Assembly: GCA_021613335.1 (NCBI GenBank)
Contig: JAJTWR010000044.1
Coordinates: forward strand, 3,241,501-3,305,500
Length of the DNA stretch: 64,000 bases
DNA from: Whitmania pigra
Taxonomy: Eukaryota > Annelida > Clitellata > Hirudinida > Haemopidae
Direction of reading: 5' to 3'
Shown here piece by piece: positions 36,804 through 48,389 of this stretch. Position 1 is the first letter of the stretch, and each line of letters opens with the position of its first letter. A program made the translations under genes and the position numbers. The notes below the pieces were generated by a model. It saw only the letters and a program-made list of their open reading frames with translations, was not told where the DNA came from and searched no databases.

Positions 36804-38285
36804 TTAGTTCACAACATAGTCTGCAAAGCGTGCGGGCAGTTTATGTTCACGCTTGGAGCGGCGTACAACGTTCTGATCTTGCTGTGTGCTGTACTCGCCT
36901 TCCGGAGCAGTTTGCGGCATGACATCACTGGATGTGACATCACCTTCCACCACGTCTTCGGATGGTTCCTTGAATTTTGCATAACCCGACAAGAGGTTAT
37001 CTATTCCTTTGACGAGTTGCGGGTGACTGATTGTCCGTCAGTGTTGCGTGTAGCAGTGATCATCGAGTGGTTCTTTGACGTAACTGTGTGTGGTACTGGC
37101 ATGTACGGTGTGAGTGATCTGTTGTGTGTGATTGGTTGTTTCACAATGACCGTGTCACCCACGCTGATTGATGAAGGTTTGACATAGGACTTGTTGTCAG
37201 CGTAGTCCTTCGACTTCATGAGAGCATCTCGCTCACGAAATTTTCTATCGCCTTGTGTATCAGTGACTGTAGATGATTCTGTTGATGGTAGAGTTGTTTT
37301 GAAGGGACGTCCAAACAGCATTGTCGCAGGAGGACGACCAGTTGTGCTGTGAGGCGTGGCACGATACTGACGAAGAAAGATGTTCAGTTCTTGATGCCAA
37401 TTCTTGTGTTCGAGTTGCGCTGTCTTGATAACCTTCTTGCCTGTCTTCACAAATCGTTCGACCTCACCATTGGCACGCGGCCATAGCGGAGTTATCTTTT
37501 GATGCTTGAAACCCATATATTCAGCAAAACGGGTGAATTCAAAACCATTGAAGGGGGGTCCATTATCCGACTTCAGAATGTCACACGAACCAAATTCGGA
37601 TAGGATGCGATCAAGTTTTGGTATCACGCTGGCTGCTGCGGTTGACTGAACAATTTCAACCACAGGAAATCGTGAATAGTCATCAATGACCACAAGGAGG
37701 TAGTCACCAGTTGTTAACTGAGCAAAATCAATACTCAATTCAGTCCAGGGTGATGACGGTAGTTGGGTCATTTGTAGTGGTTCACGATGCGGGGTTGCGA
37801 CGGCGACTTGGCAGGCGTTCTTTCACCAGACGGTCGATCCCAGGAAACCAGACTTTTTCCCTAATCAAAGCTTTGGTTTTGACAATGCCTTGATGTCCTT
37901 GATGTGCGAGATTGACTGCACGTTCTCTCAGTGACTCTGGAATAACTATGCGGCTATTGCGTAGTAGTATATTGTCTCCACTGACACACAGTTCAGCACG
38001 CATTCTAGCGAACGTGTCAAACTCGTTAGTGTTTATGTTAGCGATGTGTGACCAATCGTTTGTACGGATCGCATCGATGACAGCGAGCAGTGTCTTGTCT
38101 TTGACGGTCGCAGTGGCAATTTCAATGCGAGTGCACTTTCGGTACTGCATGACCCACGAGGTAGTTGACGTACTCTTCGGCGATTTGTTCTTCACGACTC
38201 GATCGGTCACTTGACAAGGTTGGATGTCGTGATAGATAGTCGGCTGGATTGTCATGACCTGGTCTGTAGATGATGGTTGTCTCAT
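36804..38285 (-). pseudogene. Gypsy integrase region, frameshifted
   Basis: Three overlapping frames make up the integrase. 38285-37782 holds the N-terminal zinc-binding part (HQGHQGIVKTKALI, REKVWFPGIDRLVKE). 37771-37001 holds the catalytic core with SIDFAQLTTGDYLL (first Asp), LKSDNGPPFNG (second Asp) and RANGEVERF (Glu). 36992-36804 holds the basic end (RRSKREHKLPARFADYV). Frame changes fall near 38170, 37785 and 36995. The catalytic triad is present but the reading frame is broken. Confidence 0.9.
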
Positions 38286-39609
38286 ATGGTTGAAGGCGTA
38301 GTGCCCAACGCTCGATGCGTGCTGGCGGCTTGCATTTTGGATTGTTGTACAGACTGACTAATGGCTTGTGATCAGTGTGAATGGTCACTGGCTTGCCATG
38401 GATGTATATATGAAAATGTTCACAAGACCAAACGACTGCGAGTGCTTCTCGTTCTGTCTGTGAGTATCGTTGTTCGACATCAGTCAACGATCTACTGGCG
38501 TAAGCGATGATATGTTCTTCGTTGTTATTTCCACGTTGAATCAAGATGGCGCCGAGTCCGACTGGACTAGCATCAGTGTGTATTTCTGTTTGCTTGTCAG
38601 AGTCAAAATACGACATTACTGGAGCATTGCATAGTTTCTGTTTGAGTTGTGCGAGTGCAGATTCTTGCTCATTGGTCCACTGCCATGGTGTGTCCTGGCG
38701 TGTTAGTCTACGTAGTGGCTCGGAAACTGTAGCATAGTTTGGTATGAAACGAGCACAATAATTAGTCATCCCGAGTAGACTGCGGACTTCAGATGCATTG
38801 GTTGGCGTGTTCATGTTAACAATTAACTGAATCTTCTTCGGGTCTGCCATGATGCCACGTTCAGTGAATACGTTACCAAAGAATTCGAGAGTGCGCTTCG
38901 CATAGACGCATTTCTGCTTGTTAAGAGTTAGCCCTTTTTCTCTCAGACGTTGAAACACGGCACGCAGATTGTTGAACATCTCCTGCTCGGTTCTACCGTA
39001 CACAAGAATGTCGTCACTAATGTTTATTGCGCCCGTTAATCCACTGAGTGTCTCACGGATTGCATTCTGGAAGATCTCTGCAGCGCATGAAATACCGAAA
39101 TTGAGACGTTTGTATCGACGCAGACCAACATGCGTGGAGAATGTTGTAATGTAACGTGATTCAGGTGCAAGTTCAAGTTGATTATATCCCTGATTTAAAT
39201 CCAATTTTGAGAAAACTGTCGCACCATTTAGATCACTGATCAGTTCATTTATAGTAGGCGTAATGTGTCTTTCACGTTTGATTGCTGTGTTAGCTTGGCG
39301 CATATCTACACATACACGTTTTTGGCCAGTTTCACTCTTAGGTTTGGGTACGACGACGACTGGACTCATCCACGGAGTAGCTCCTTCTGTCATTTCGATG
39401 ATGTCGAGCTCTTCGTCATGCTTGAGTTGATCTTCTAACTGTTGACGAACATGGAATGGCACCCGACGATGAGGCTGCGAATGAGGTTGTACGGCGTTGT
39501 CGATGTGTAGTTTGACTTGGAAGTCCTTCAGCTTACCGACGAAATAAATCAGCATATTCTGTGACGAGTTCATTGACGATCTGATCGGTGGATGTCGTAC
39601 GTTCACCAA
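38160..39609 (-). pseudogene. Gypsy reverse transcriptase and RNase H
   Basis: This is a long open segment. The reverse transcriptase (from about 39540) has KRVCVDMRQANTAI, FSKLDLNQGYNQLEL and the catalytic box ISDDILVYG, the S-D-D form seen in K02A2.6-like/Mag-related elements. RNase H follows with TEIHTDASPVGLGAIL, SQTEREALAVVW and HTDHKPL. The protease frame joins it by a frameshift at about 39540, and the integrase frame by another at about 38170. The enzyme domains themselves look intact. Confidence 0.9.
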
Positions 39610-39970
39610 TCGGTTTCACGACGTGCAGTAGGTGTAGTGCTTGAGATACTTCCCAGCTTAGGAGAGAACCTTCCTTGCTATCAATGACGTAGAACAGTAT
39701 GTCTGACTTTCTGTCTTTATATCTAACCACAGCACGAAAAGTCCCTAGCACCTTGAGAGGGCTTTGCGAACAGTATGCAAATACTTGTTTGTAGTTGCTG
39801 TGCAGCTGAGGTACAGGTTTAATTTTAGAAAAATCGAGTTGGCTCATGATGCTTACACTTGCTCCTGAGTCTGCGATGACATCGATTGTAGTGTTGTTTA
39901 CATTCACTAAGAAGTGTGGTAGATTTCTTTTGGTGTCCAATCGATTTGAATGAACGCTCAGTGCATACAC
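39533..39970 (-). pseudogene. Gypsy aspartic protease
   Basis: The sequence has the retropepsin motif VIADSGASVSIM (active-site D-S-G) and the later segments DILFYVIDSKEGSLLSW and ALHLLHVVKPIG. It is the N-terminal part of pol, cut off from gag by the P-like insertion about 90 bp upstream of the visible frame start. Confidence 0.85.
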
Positions 39971-40435
39971 ATAACGACTCTGCTCAGATGAATGTTCACT
40001 GTTGTCAGATGCACTTCCGTTGCTGTCGGCATTGACACGGTCATGGACACCTAAATGTATACCAGGACTGTCAACCTAAGCCTAAAAGTTTCGCCGATAT
40101 ACATCGGGAGGCCATGCGCATAGCTGTACACTTGACAGGCTAAAAACAAGCGTGCATTGTTTCATTCTTCCTTTGCTTCGCATTCGCTGTACAACTGAAA
40201 TATATCTTGTTCTGCTTATTTAACAAACTGTTTTAAAACCGGTCTTTTGAATTTTGTGGATTTACACATCATACATTGGACTATACATTATACATCTTAT
40301 CAAAAAGGTTTGTAACATAGAGCTCATTTCATTTCTTAATTATACTAATCGATATACATCGAATAAACATTTCAATAACAAAATTTAAGTGATTTAAGAT
40401 TTGTAACTATTATATTTTAAATATCAACAGATAAT

Positions 40436-40892
40436 ATGGGTTATAAATGTTCCATATACGGATGTAGATCTGGATACGACAAAGACGATTTAAAAAAAAA
40501 TAACATAAGTCTTCACAAGTATCCCCTACATGACAAAGATTTATGCCAAAAATGGGTTAGAGCCAATCCTCGAGAAAACTTTTCTCCCATGGAAATATGG
40601 AAATACTTGCACTTTGTTTATTAATAGCAAAGAGATTCCAAAAAGAAAATGTTGTGATTTAGTTAAAGAAAAAAGTTAAAAAATTTCTGATGTTTTAAAC
40701 TTGATGTCTCGTTTGAATTTTTGGCTTGGTGATGATAAAACTATATCTGAAGTGACACTTGAAAATGTCATCAATAGCATTGAAGATGTAATAAATCTAG
40801 ATAACAGTTATGATGATAAAAAGCTCAACTTTGTTAGGGAACAATTAACATTATTGAAAACAAAAATGCTCATAGTTATTCCCCAAATGTAA
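40436..40892 (+). pseudogene. THAP DNA-binding domain and coiled coil of P-like transposase
   Basis: It begins MGYKCSIYGCRSGYDKDD and continues SLHKYPLHDKDLCQKWVRAN, which matches the start of a THAP zinc finger (C-x4-C, then P and W of the AVPTIF-type core). The frame shifts after codon 63 and the second metal pair is not readable in frame. A later frame (40701-40892) has a helical segment TISEVTLENVINSIEDV with leucine-rich spacing, like the dimerisation helix of P transposases. It stops just before the internal deletion. Confidence 0.8.
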
Positions 40893-41006
40893 TTATCACA
40901 TGTTTTTTGTTATATTCTTATAGTAAATCAGCATTTTCTGCACTTAAACAAACAACTTCAGGTCTAATAGGTTGCTGCAAGTGACAATCTTCAGCTCAAT
41001 TATGTT

Positions 41007-41744
41007 TTGTTGGGGAGCATCCAATCAGACTCTATTGAAACAAGATTTGGTTGGATCAGGCAGTTGTCTGGAGGAAATTATTATGTATCCTGCAGACAGG
41101 TTTTGGAGAGTGACAAAAAGATTAGAGCAATGTCACTTTTAAAATTTTCTGGCTTCGAGGAAATAGAAAATTTTGTAATTCCAACGGATGAAAAAGATGA
41201 TGAGCTAGAAGCCCTGGCCAATGATATCGCTGATTCTTTAGAGTTCAACACATCCATAACTAATGATTACTTGACAACATTGGCATATGTTTGTGGTGCA
41301 GTAGTTAGATCGGTTTGCAACACCACAAAATGTAAATCTTGTTCCCTTTATTTAATTGACAATCAAGATTTAGATAATGAATTACAAGTAAATTCTAATG
41401 TTTTAAAATTTTTAAATCAAATTGATCATGGTGGATTAACAAAACCAACAGAATTTGCTTGGACAGTGTGTTTGCATTCTTATAAAGTTTTTACAGAATT
41501 AAAGAATAATAAACAACTTTTTGATAAATTCATGCTCTCAAAAAACCATATGTTATTATTTGAAAAGATTACAGTAAGGTGTTTAAATGAAATTGATTTA
41601 ATTAAATATTCAAACTATTGTGATTTTGATCATGAACTTAATTTTCTACTATGTAAATCTTTATTCAATTGTTTGAGTAAAAATTTGGTTAAAACTAATT
41701 CTAATGTAAATTATAAAAGTATTCAAGGAAAGATTAAAAAGTAA
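41007..41744 (+). pseudogene. C-terminal part of P-like transposase
   Basis: An open frame of 245 residues with the conserved P/THAP9 signature SIETRFGWIRQLSGGNYYVS near its start and a Cys-rich CNTTKCKSCSLYL segment in the middle. The RNase H-like and GTP-binding parts that should precede it are gone, so this fragment has no catalytic residues. Confidence 0.85.
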
Positions 41745-41866
41745 AAAGCTAAACATGGTGTTGTTTTACAATTTTCTATAAAATATCTGAAATACGCTAG
41801 TCTCATATAGAGATGCATGGCCTCCCAATGTATGGCTCGAATACGGTTGGCAGTCCTGATGTATAT

Positions 41867-42637
41867 ATATAGGAGTCCATGACACGGTGAACACGATGGT
41901 ATTTGCCATGACGGGTTTTCGGCAGTCGGCTTTGCGGTCTATCATGTGATATGCTGTCGTGATGCACCATCTTTCGAACGACACTGTGACGCAAAATGAT
42001 TTGGCTTCTTGCACGAATTGCAGTACTTGCCATGCGCCGGACACGATGTCTTTCCACCCTCGTGTGGCCATGTGCCACCACAGTTGTGACACTTCATGTC
42101 AGCTGTTTTCTTGGAATTGTTGCAAATCTGCTTATTGCGATTCAGACTCAGTTTGTTAACATGCTCATTCTCCATACTCTTTGCTTGGATATCGGAGAGT
42201 TCTAAACTACGACCAACATCTATGAGTTTAGTGAGAGTCATGTCAGGTTCGCATAAGGCTTTACGGCGTAGTGTACTTGATAAACAACCTTGGATGATTT
42301 GAGATTTTATCTCACGATCAACATTGTCGAAAGAGCATGAGGTTGCCAGTTGTTTCAGACGGGTGTAGTAGGCTGTTAGTGGTTCATCTGTTTGTTGTTT
42401 AGATTGTCGAAACGTGTAGATCTGGTATTCGATGTTTTGCTTTGGTGTGAAAAACTTGTTGAGAGCAGTGACAGCCTTTTCGAACGGATCCTCTCCCTCT
42501 GCAGCTTCGGCATCTGGAAGAGTATCAAGGATGTCGTTGACTTCCTCACCCGCGTAGTGGAGTAGGAGAGCTCTTTGACGTTTGCGATCAACAATATTTA
42601 CGAAAGGTTGCGAAAGCGAGAAACCCATTTTGTCCAT
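41867..42637 (-). pseudogene. Gypsy gag with zinc knuckle
   Basis: The frame 42637-41942 starts MDKMGFSLSQPFVN. It has the gag core (LLHYAGEEVNDILDTL; YQIYTFRQSKQQTDEPLTAY; IIQGCLSSTLRRKAL) and ends with CHNCGGTWPH and the zinc knuckle CNSCKKPNHFASQC (CX2CX4HX4C). A stop and a frame change follow, and the frame at 42081-41867 continues toward pol. The P-like element then interrupts. Confidence 0.85.
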
Positions 42638-42863
42638 CGAACTCCTGCTGAGTCGTCTGAATCGACTACAAACGACGGAAACGTTGGTAGTGCTTCAGCC
42701 ATGGATTAGATAATGGTGTTATCGATAGTAGCTTTCGATGACTTCGATAACGCTCGGAGGCCAGACAACAGCGTCTATCCGAAATGAACAAACTTCCGAT
42801 TTTTTCAATAAAAAATTGGTGCAAACTATTTGCGAAGGTCCGTTTCGAAATTCTCGTCGCCAA

Positions 42864-43000
42864 TGTGATGTTCTATCGTTTAATTTGTTCGTGAAAAACC
42901 AACAACTGTTCCTTTTTATTTCCGCACTTCAACGCCGCCATATAAACAAAGATCCCCTATCGTTCCTGTCTGTCAATCTCTATATCGGTACAACATTACA
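42864..43000 (-). repeat. 5' LTR of the Gypsy element
   Basis: 137 bp, followed on its right by the duplication atctg. See the element entry. Confidence 0.95.
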
Positions 43001-43005
43001 ATCTG

Positions 43006-43930
43006 GAAGTATTTTGAAGACAGAAGCTACAGAGAAATTGAAATCAATTTCAGATTTCTCAAAATTTGATTTTGAAGATAAGCCTTCCTGTAAAACAACT
43101 GATCTACCGTTGAGAAAATTTTGAGTTGTTAGAAAAGATCTCGGAGAAAGAACAATTTAGATCTTAGGATAGAATGCTGCATAGTACTGTTTTTGAAGAA
43201 GTTGCAAATTAGAACAAGAATTTCAATTGGCTAGGAATTTGGTTTGCCTTCATCTTAAGGCAATTGCTTCAAGTGTGGAAGTATCCATAAGAAAATTTAG
43301 GTTCGTTGTAAATGTATTAGTTGATACTGCAATAATGAGACTGCGATAGATATCTGAGAGTTTTCAAGTTTTGCTAATTACATTGGGGCAGTACTTGAGG
43401 CATACAAAAAGGAGTAAAGACTAGATATGTTATTCAAGCAGCACATGGGCAAGGGCAGTTGTGATGAATATGCATTACTGTGGAGGGATGGAGCGAACAG
43501 GGGAAGGGGTATTTAGGGGAAAGGGGTTACAGGTTCAAAAATTGATTTATATGGCATAATAAAATCTTAAAATCCTCTTTATTTATTATTATCATTTGAT
43601 TATGATTTTGAAAAATAACAAAATCAGCCCTCCTTGAAATAATTTTTTGCTAACGTGTAGTCATGGACAAGCATCTGTTGAAAGGTGCTTTTCTATAAAT
43701 AAAAGTTTTATTTGTGAAAATCAAAAAGGGAAAAGCTTAAACGCAAAGAGGATGATAATAGACCATATCAACAGTGTTGGATGTAAGCAACGCTGTCCTG
43801 GGTCATTTGAAAGCATCGAGGCAGAAATGTCAATTTTATTTAGATACATTGCATGAAGAATAGAGACAGGCAGCTATAACCTCAAAACGATTTGAGAGAC
43901 AGAGAATTTCGCATATTAGTGGAGGAAAGT
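43006..43930 (+). mobile_element. hAT relic, C-terminal end (host of the Gypsy insertion)
   Basis: The frame 43647-43856 has SHGQASVERCFSINKSFI and then DHINSVGCKQ, the hAT C-terminal dimerisation region of a ZMYM/KIAA1586-like transposase. 43010-43125 (LKSISDFSKFDFEDKPSCKT) may be upstream transposase. Between them (43480-43640) lies a dispersed repeat shared with 12640-12760 and 13565-13620. Many stops; the borders are not defined. Confidence 0.55.
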
Positions 43931-44339
43931 GTAACAACCAGGAACGTGAATCTCTTGGTACAGGCAAAAGCTACAGGAATTGCTATTTTAGAGAAAGACT
44001 TAAAGAATTGATTTTTAAAATAGAGAGGAAGGCCCTTCAAAATCCTACAAGTAATAAATTTTGGTTTTCAAATTCCTGCATGAACCAAGGTAAACGCGCT
44101 TTTTTGAAAGCCCATGAATCATTTCTTCCGACCCATCCTTCTACTTTCCCTTGGAAATAATCCGACATTCTGCCACCTTAATAGAGCGACCCTTACAAAT
44201 CTAGGTTCATTTCACTAACGACTTCTCAAATATCTTTCGAGTCAAAACGCGTTCTATCGTGTGATTGCATCTCACAACTTGGTCGGATGCAACAATAATT
44301 TACTGGAGGGGTATTGGGCCTGACTGGAAAACTACCTAA

Positions 44340-45190
44340 GCCGTAAGAGTTATTCGACCTTTGCGATAGATCACGGGTTTCCAACTATTTCATGTCTCGC
44401 ATCCCTAGAAAACTTTTAGTATGTTCTCGCATCCCCTAGAAAAGTTTTAGCATGCTCTAGTACCTCTTACAACATACAAAAGTAACATAAGTAATATCTC
44501 ATAAGAAAAAAAACAATTTGTACTGAATATGAGCAACATATTTATTTATGCTAAATTTTGAATGACATAAAAAGCAAAGAAAAAGAAAAGAAAGAAGGCT
44601 GCTACAACAGTCAAATACCAACAGCACACACATATTAAGTACTTCATTCAGTGTATTTGTAAATTAAAAATTTAAAAAAAAAACAATAAAAACTAACATC
44701 CATAAGTTCAGAATTTAATGACATTTTTACTGCTGCAATTTACTTTCTCAGATTTGATTTTGCTTAAAGTGGTACTTTGTTGCTGCTAGCGATCCGCATG
44801 TCTGCTGCGGTGGTTTCTAGATTTTGTCTTTATTGGCAAAAGAGAACTAAATCCAGATTCTCATAAATATGCTGTCGCAGATGGGAAGACACCTAGTGCT
44901 TTTTCACAAATTCTTGGAAAAATATTAATTGTTGAACACCAATACTCCTCCAAATTCTTGTTTTCAAATTGCATTTCAAGAGCACGATTTGTCCACAATT
45001 CAATAAGATTTTCATCATCTGACGTATTATACAAATTGTAAAAATATGGATTCATGATCCATTCTACAGAAACTTTAAATTTTCAGCTGCAAAACTTAAA
45101 TGGGTAACTTTAGAAAGTTGTCTTTTTCATTGCTGATTAAGTTTCGCACCATCTGAAATTCTACCCCCAGGGGAAGCGAGCACCCCTGAT
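44340..45190 (-). mobile_element. hAT fragment, ZBED5/Buster-like
   Basis: Minus-strand 45055-44861 encodes YNTSDDENLIELWTNRALEM and NLEEYWCSTINIFPRICEKA, the conserved C-terminal region of the ZBED5/FAM200/Buster hAT family, cut short before the dimerisation motif. The tail (44360-44470) repeats a catgtctcgcatcccta unit twice and resembles hAT subterminal repeats. No clear duplication was found. Confidence 0.65.
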
Positions 45191-45419
45191 ATAGACTAAC
45201 TACATCTCTTCTCAGCATGTGAACCGAATCTAAACATTATGTGGCAACTTCCCCAAATTCTATTTGTAACAAATAATGGACGCTGCTGCTTACGGTAGAC
45301 ATTTTATTGAAACAAATGAACAAATCAACGTGGATAAAGAACATCGAAACTGGAATAAGTTCGAGCGAGCGTTAGCTCACTAATACAAAAGAAACGTATG
45401 AAACATGGCTTGCTAAGGG

Positions 45420-45730
45420 TTATTTCTTCTGACATTCTTTCTTCTCCTTTTCAATTTCTAACAATATGAACGTTTTGCTTAAAATGGGACTATATAATTG
45501 TACAGAAAATCACTATCAACTGACCCTCTTTTGTTGGCAGTTTGTTCTTCTCGGTAGTTTCTGCCTTCTTTAGCTTGTTCTTATCAAACTTCTCAACCTC
45601 AGAGAGATCTTGAAAAAACGAGTTTTTATAGTTTTATCAATGCTTATTTATAGTAAAATTGTAATTCAATTCAATTTCTTTAACTGTAGGCTGAAATTGC
45701 CTGGTGCCAACCTGGTTTCTCGTCAGCCAT
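45420..45730 (-). CDS. Beta-thymosin (actin-monomer binding)
   Basis: Three coding exons on the minus strand: 45730-45712, 45608-45525 and 45457-45420, in phase, giving 46 residues. The start [20 protein letters not shown] carries the N-terminal helix. [15 protein letters not shown] holds the actin-binding LKK(T/A)ET and the LPTKE linker, and [12 protein letters not shown] is the C-terminal helix. There is one thymosin repeat, as in vertebrate thymosin beta-4 (44 aa) and unlike the multi-repeat forms of flies and some tunicates. The product sequesters G-actin in the cytoplasm. The second exon starts exactly after MADEKP, where an intron is common in the family. The first donor (gttggc) is weak, but the frame leaves little choice. 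Confidence 0.92.
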
Positions 45731-45759
45731 TCTGAAGATTCTTCAAAAGATCTCAAGCT

Positions 45760-48164
45760 AATTCAATCCTAAATGGATACAGTTATAAGTTAGAGGTTAT
45801 TTAGAATTCAAATTAATGCAGTTTCAATTTAGAAAGCAAAAACTTAAACGCATGCTGCCCATAACATAATTTGAGATTCTCATCAAAGTTGGTGCACATA
45901 ATCCGGCTTAGCAATTCAAAAAATTTTGCAAAATTACAAGACATTGTAAAAACTCCAACTCGTTCCCTTTATCGACAAGTCATATTGAGAGTAAGAAAAT
46001 GTATAAATTACTTTCTTCCTATAATACGATTGAGAATTAATGGCAAGAAATTAAGCAAAATGTTAAACATCCGAAACGCACCTCTAAACCAGGAAGTGTT
46101 AAGGCAACGACCAGTCAGAAATACAATGGATTTTGCTGCTTTTTATAAGGACCACAGCCACTGTTGCTGCCTGCTGTCTTAATCACCCGCAGTCATACAA
46201 TCGTGCATAGCTCTAAACGCCCTCTCATTCACAGCTACCATGGTACAATTTCCACGTGCTTCGGCTTTCCAGAATGACGCATCGCGACATTTCCAATTTC
46301 AAAACAAAATTTGAAGATTTTGTCATTTGTTGTAAGAATTAAGAAGATAAATGCACGAAATACATTTATCTGCAACAGAAGCTTCCAAAAACAGTCAGCT
46401 AGACATGGTACAAGGTTCACAGACATTTCTTGGTCGATTTAAATTATTATATGAAGTGCTCTGTAATTATGATAAACTACCAGGAAGTGTTAAAGCAGCA
46501 GCTGAAATAATCGCGATGAAAAGAAAATGCCCAACGGAAGCCAAATGATTTCGCGTTTGAGCGAATGAATTCATCTGTTACTTCATTTTTTGGCTTTCTT
46601 TATGACTTGGTGATCTACAACAAATGAGTGCCTGAATTCAAATGGATTATGACTCATTGCGGATTTAAGTTCATAAGTAATCGGCATTCAGGCGAGCAGG
46701 ATGTAGCTAGCTCAATAAAGTTCTAATGACATCCGCTTATGTTGCGAAAAGTGTCTCTCAAAAGATAGTCAGAAACTAGAAAAATATAACACTATTATTA
46801 CGATTAGTTAAACATTTCATAGTAGCATCAGTGATACGCATCATTTTCAACAAACTCCTTTCCAACTTGGTTTTGTGAAATGTCTCCACTTAACATAACG
46901 TAACATAACAATTGTTTATAGTTGTTAAGAAGATCTGGATCTATGTAATGACTACTCTTTTTAGTTCTAATAACCAAATTTATTTAGGTATATCTTAAAT
47001 TCATCTACTGTATTCGCGTGGATGGTTTCCGTACCTAGTTTATTTCGTAAGGAAACCACCCTTGCAATGAAATAATTATTTTTTAAGTTTCACCAAGCTT
47101 AATTTTGAAATTAAAAGTCACTGTAAAATTAATCTTCGATCCGTAGTTTAACCCTCATCCGTTACCTGGCGATTTGTCTTGCTACTGTAATCTTATTTTA
47201 AAAATTACACCAGTTATCTTTCAAAACATTGAAACACATCATTTCTACATGTGGTCATGCAAAAAAACTGTGGAAGTAAATTATTGCTGGCATATTTTCT
47301 TGAGGGGTGCACATTGCACCCCATACAAAAATTAGCTTATGACGTTGATATATCAATAAATTCATCATTTTGGAGCTAATTACATTAGTGATTTTTTTTT
47401 AAATTTATGTTCTAAAACACAACTAGCTGATTTTCAAGACGTTTGGACAACGTTTGTCAAGAAAATATTATACTTCCTAGGGCGGACATAATGGTAGTTA
47501 AACATAGTTCCATTCAGAGACGATGTCCCTTTAGGCTATATATTTCAACCTGCCAAAGGTATTGTGCTGCGACAGTCTCACCTTCCTATCCAATAAACGC
47601 GGAGGTTATCTTGGGAGGCAACCAAATAAATTTACAGATCAGAATCAGGATTCATGTGTTGTGAAAACAACGATATCACCTTGGTTCAAATGTGGTCGAC
47701 GAGAGATAACCTATAAACAAGCGTTGCTCTGGCAGAAGAATTACATTCTCAAGGTATGACTTGTGTAAGAACCACGCTCAAGAATAAACTAGACATTCCT
47801 CAAAGCATGCTAGCACAAAACAGAGTCGGATTATCTTCGATCTTATATTCGATGGCAACAAAACTTTAGTATTATAAGCTCCGAAAAAACGTAAATTTGT
47901 ATTTCTTCAGTCAAAATTGCATCATAACAAGAGGGTCCGAAACAAAAACCGGAGATTATCCTTCAATGTAACAAAACAAGAGCGGCTTAGAAAACTAGGA
48001 TCATTTGGCCTGCACATGGCGACATAACCAGGTCCTTCGAGAAGTGTGTGAGGCCGCAAAAACACCAGTCTCCAAAGCAAACTCGCGCACGATCGCAAAT
48101 AAGCGAAAGATTAACTTCGCACACCTCTGCAAAAAGAAATGTCAAACCGAGAGACATTCTTGCA
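45760..48164. other. Unassigned, mostly non-coding
   Basis: Two open frames were inspected: 45871-46182 (plus, 103 residues, basic, with NRYFLPIIRLRINGK-like composition) and 46351-46548 (plus, 65 residues, HLSATEASKNSQLDMVQGSQ). Neither has a motif I know, and no splice partners were convincing. 47443-47664 (phrase IMVVKHSSIQRRCPFRLYIS) might be a decayed element. No element ends were found. Confidence 0.3.
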
Positions 48165-48174
48165 GCTAACCTAA

Positions 48175-48300
48175 AAGGGATGAGGCACTGATAAAAAGCG
48201 GCAAGAGAACAGATCTGGTGCTCGTATCGCCGTCGACGGATCCTCTGAGGATCCCTGTCGGAGCTCCAAGGCGGAGTAACAGTAACGAAGCAACTATGTT
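48175..48300 (+). repeat. Dispersed coding repeat, copy B
   Basis: Contains cctctgaggatccctgtcgg and agctccaaggcggagtaac, which also occur at 25150-25196 and (reversed) at 60725-60760. The plus-strand frame reads DPLRIPVGAPRRSNSNE. It is partial compared with the other two copies. Confidence 0.45.
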
Positions 48301-48389
48301 TCTTAAGATGACATGGAGGAAGGTGAAAAGACTGATGTGATTAATAATGTAGATTTTTCTTCTGACTCTCAAATGAAGAATAAATCATC

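Larger units (their letters stand above)
40063..41858 (+). mobile_element. P-element-like (THAP) transposon inserted in Gypsy
   Basis: The terminal inverted repeats start caggactg(t/c)caacc and share an inner block (ggaggccatgc at 40110 and gcatggcctcc at 41815). The flanks are atgtatac (40055-40062) and atgtatat (41859-41866), an 8-bp duplication with one mismatch; 8 bp is what P elements make. The inside encodes a THAP domain and the transposase C-terminus but not the catalytic middle. Its 1796 bp is therefore an internally deleted, non-autonomous copy. It lies in the opposite orientation to the Gypsy element, between gag and protease. Confidence 0.92.
36635..43000 (-). mobile_element. Gypsy-type LTR retrotransposon with nested P-like element
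   Basis: LTRs of 137 bp at 36635-36771 and 42864-43000 differ at about one position and begin TGTGATGTTC and end CATTACA. The 5-bp duplication atctg lies at 36630-36634 and 43001-43005. Next to the 5' LTR (right side, minus strand) is a possible primer binding site tggcgacgagaatttc (42862-42847). Next to the 3' LTR is a polypurine tract (minus-strand aaaaaggggaggga at 36785-36772). Gag, protease, reverse transcriptase, RNase H and integrase follow in the usual Gypsy order. Without the 1.8-kb insert the element is about 4.57 kb. The near-identical LTRs indicate a recent insertion, yet the coding region has several frameshifts. It landed in an old hAT, whose sequence resumes at 43006. Confidence 0.95.

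Noticed and set aside
38969..39154. Plus-strand open frames within 36.8-42.6 kb
   Set aside because: All are antisense shadows of Gypsy gag and pol on the minus strand.
45871..46182. A 103-residue plus-strand open frame as a host gene
   Set aside because: No recognisable domain, no splice signals that extend it, and basic low-information composition.
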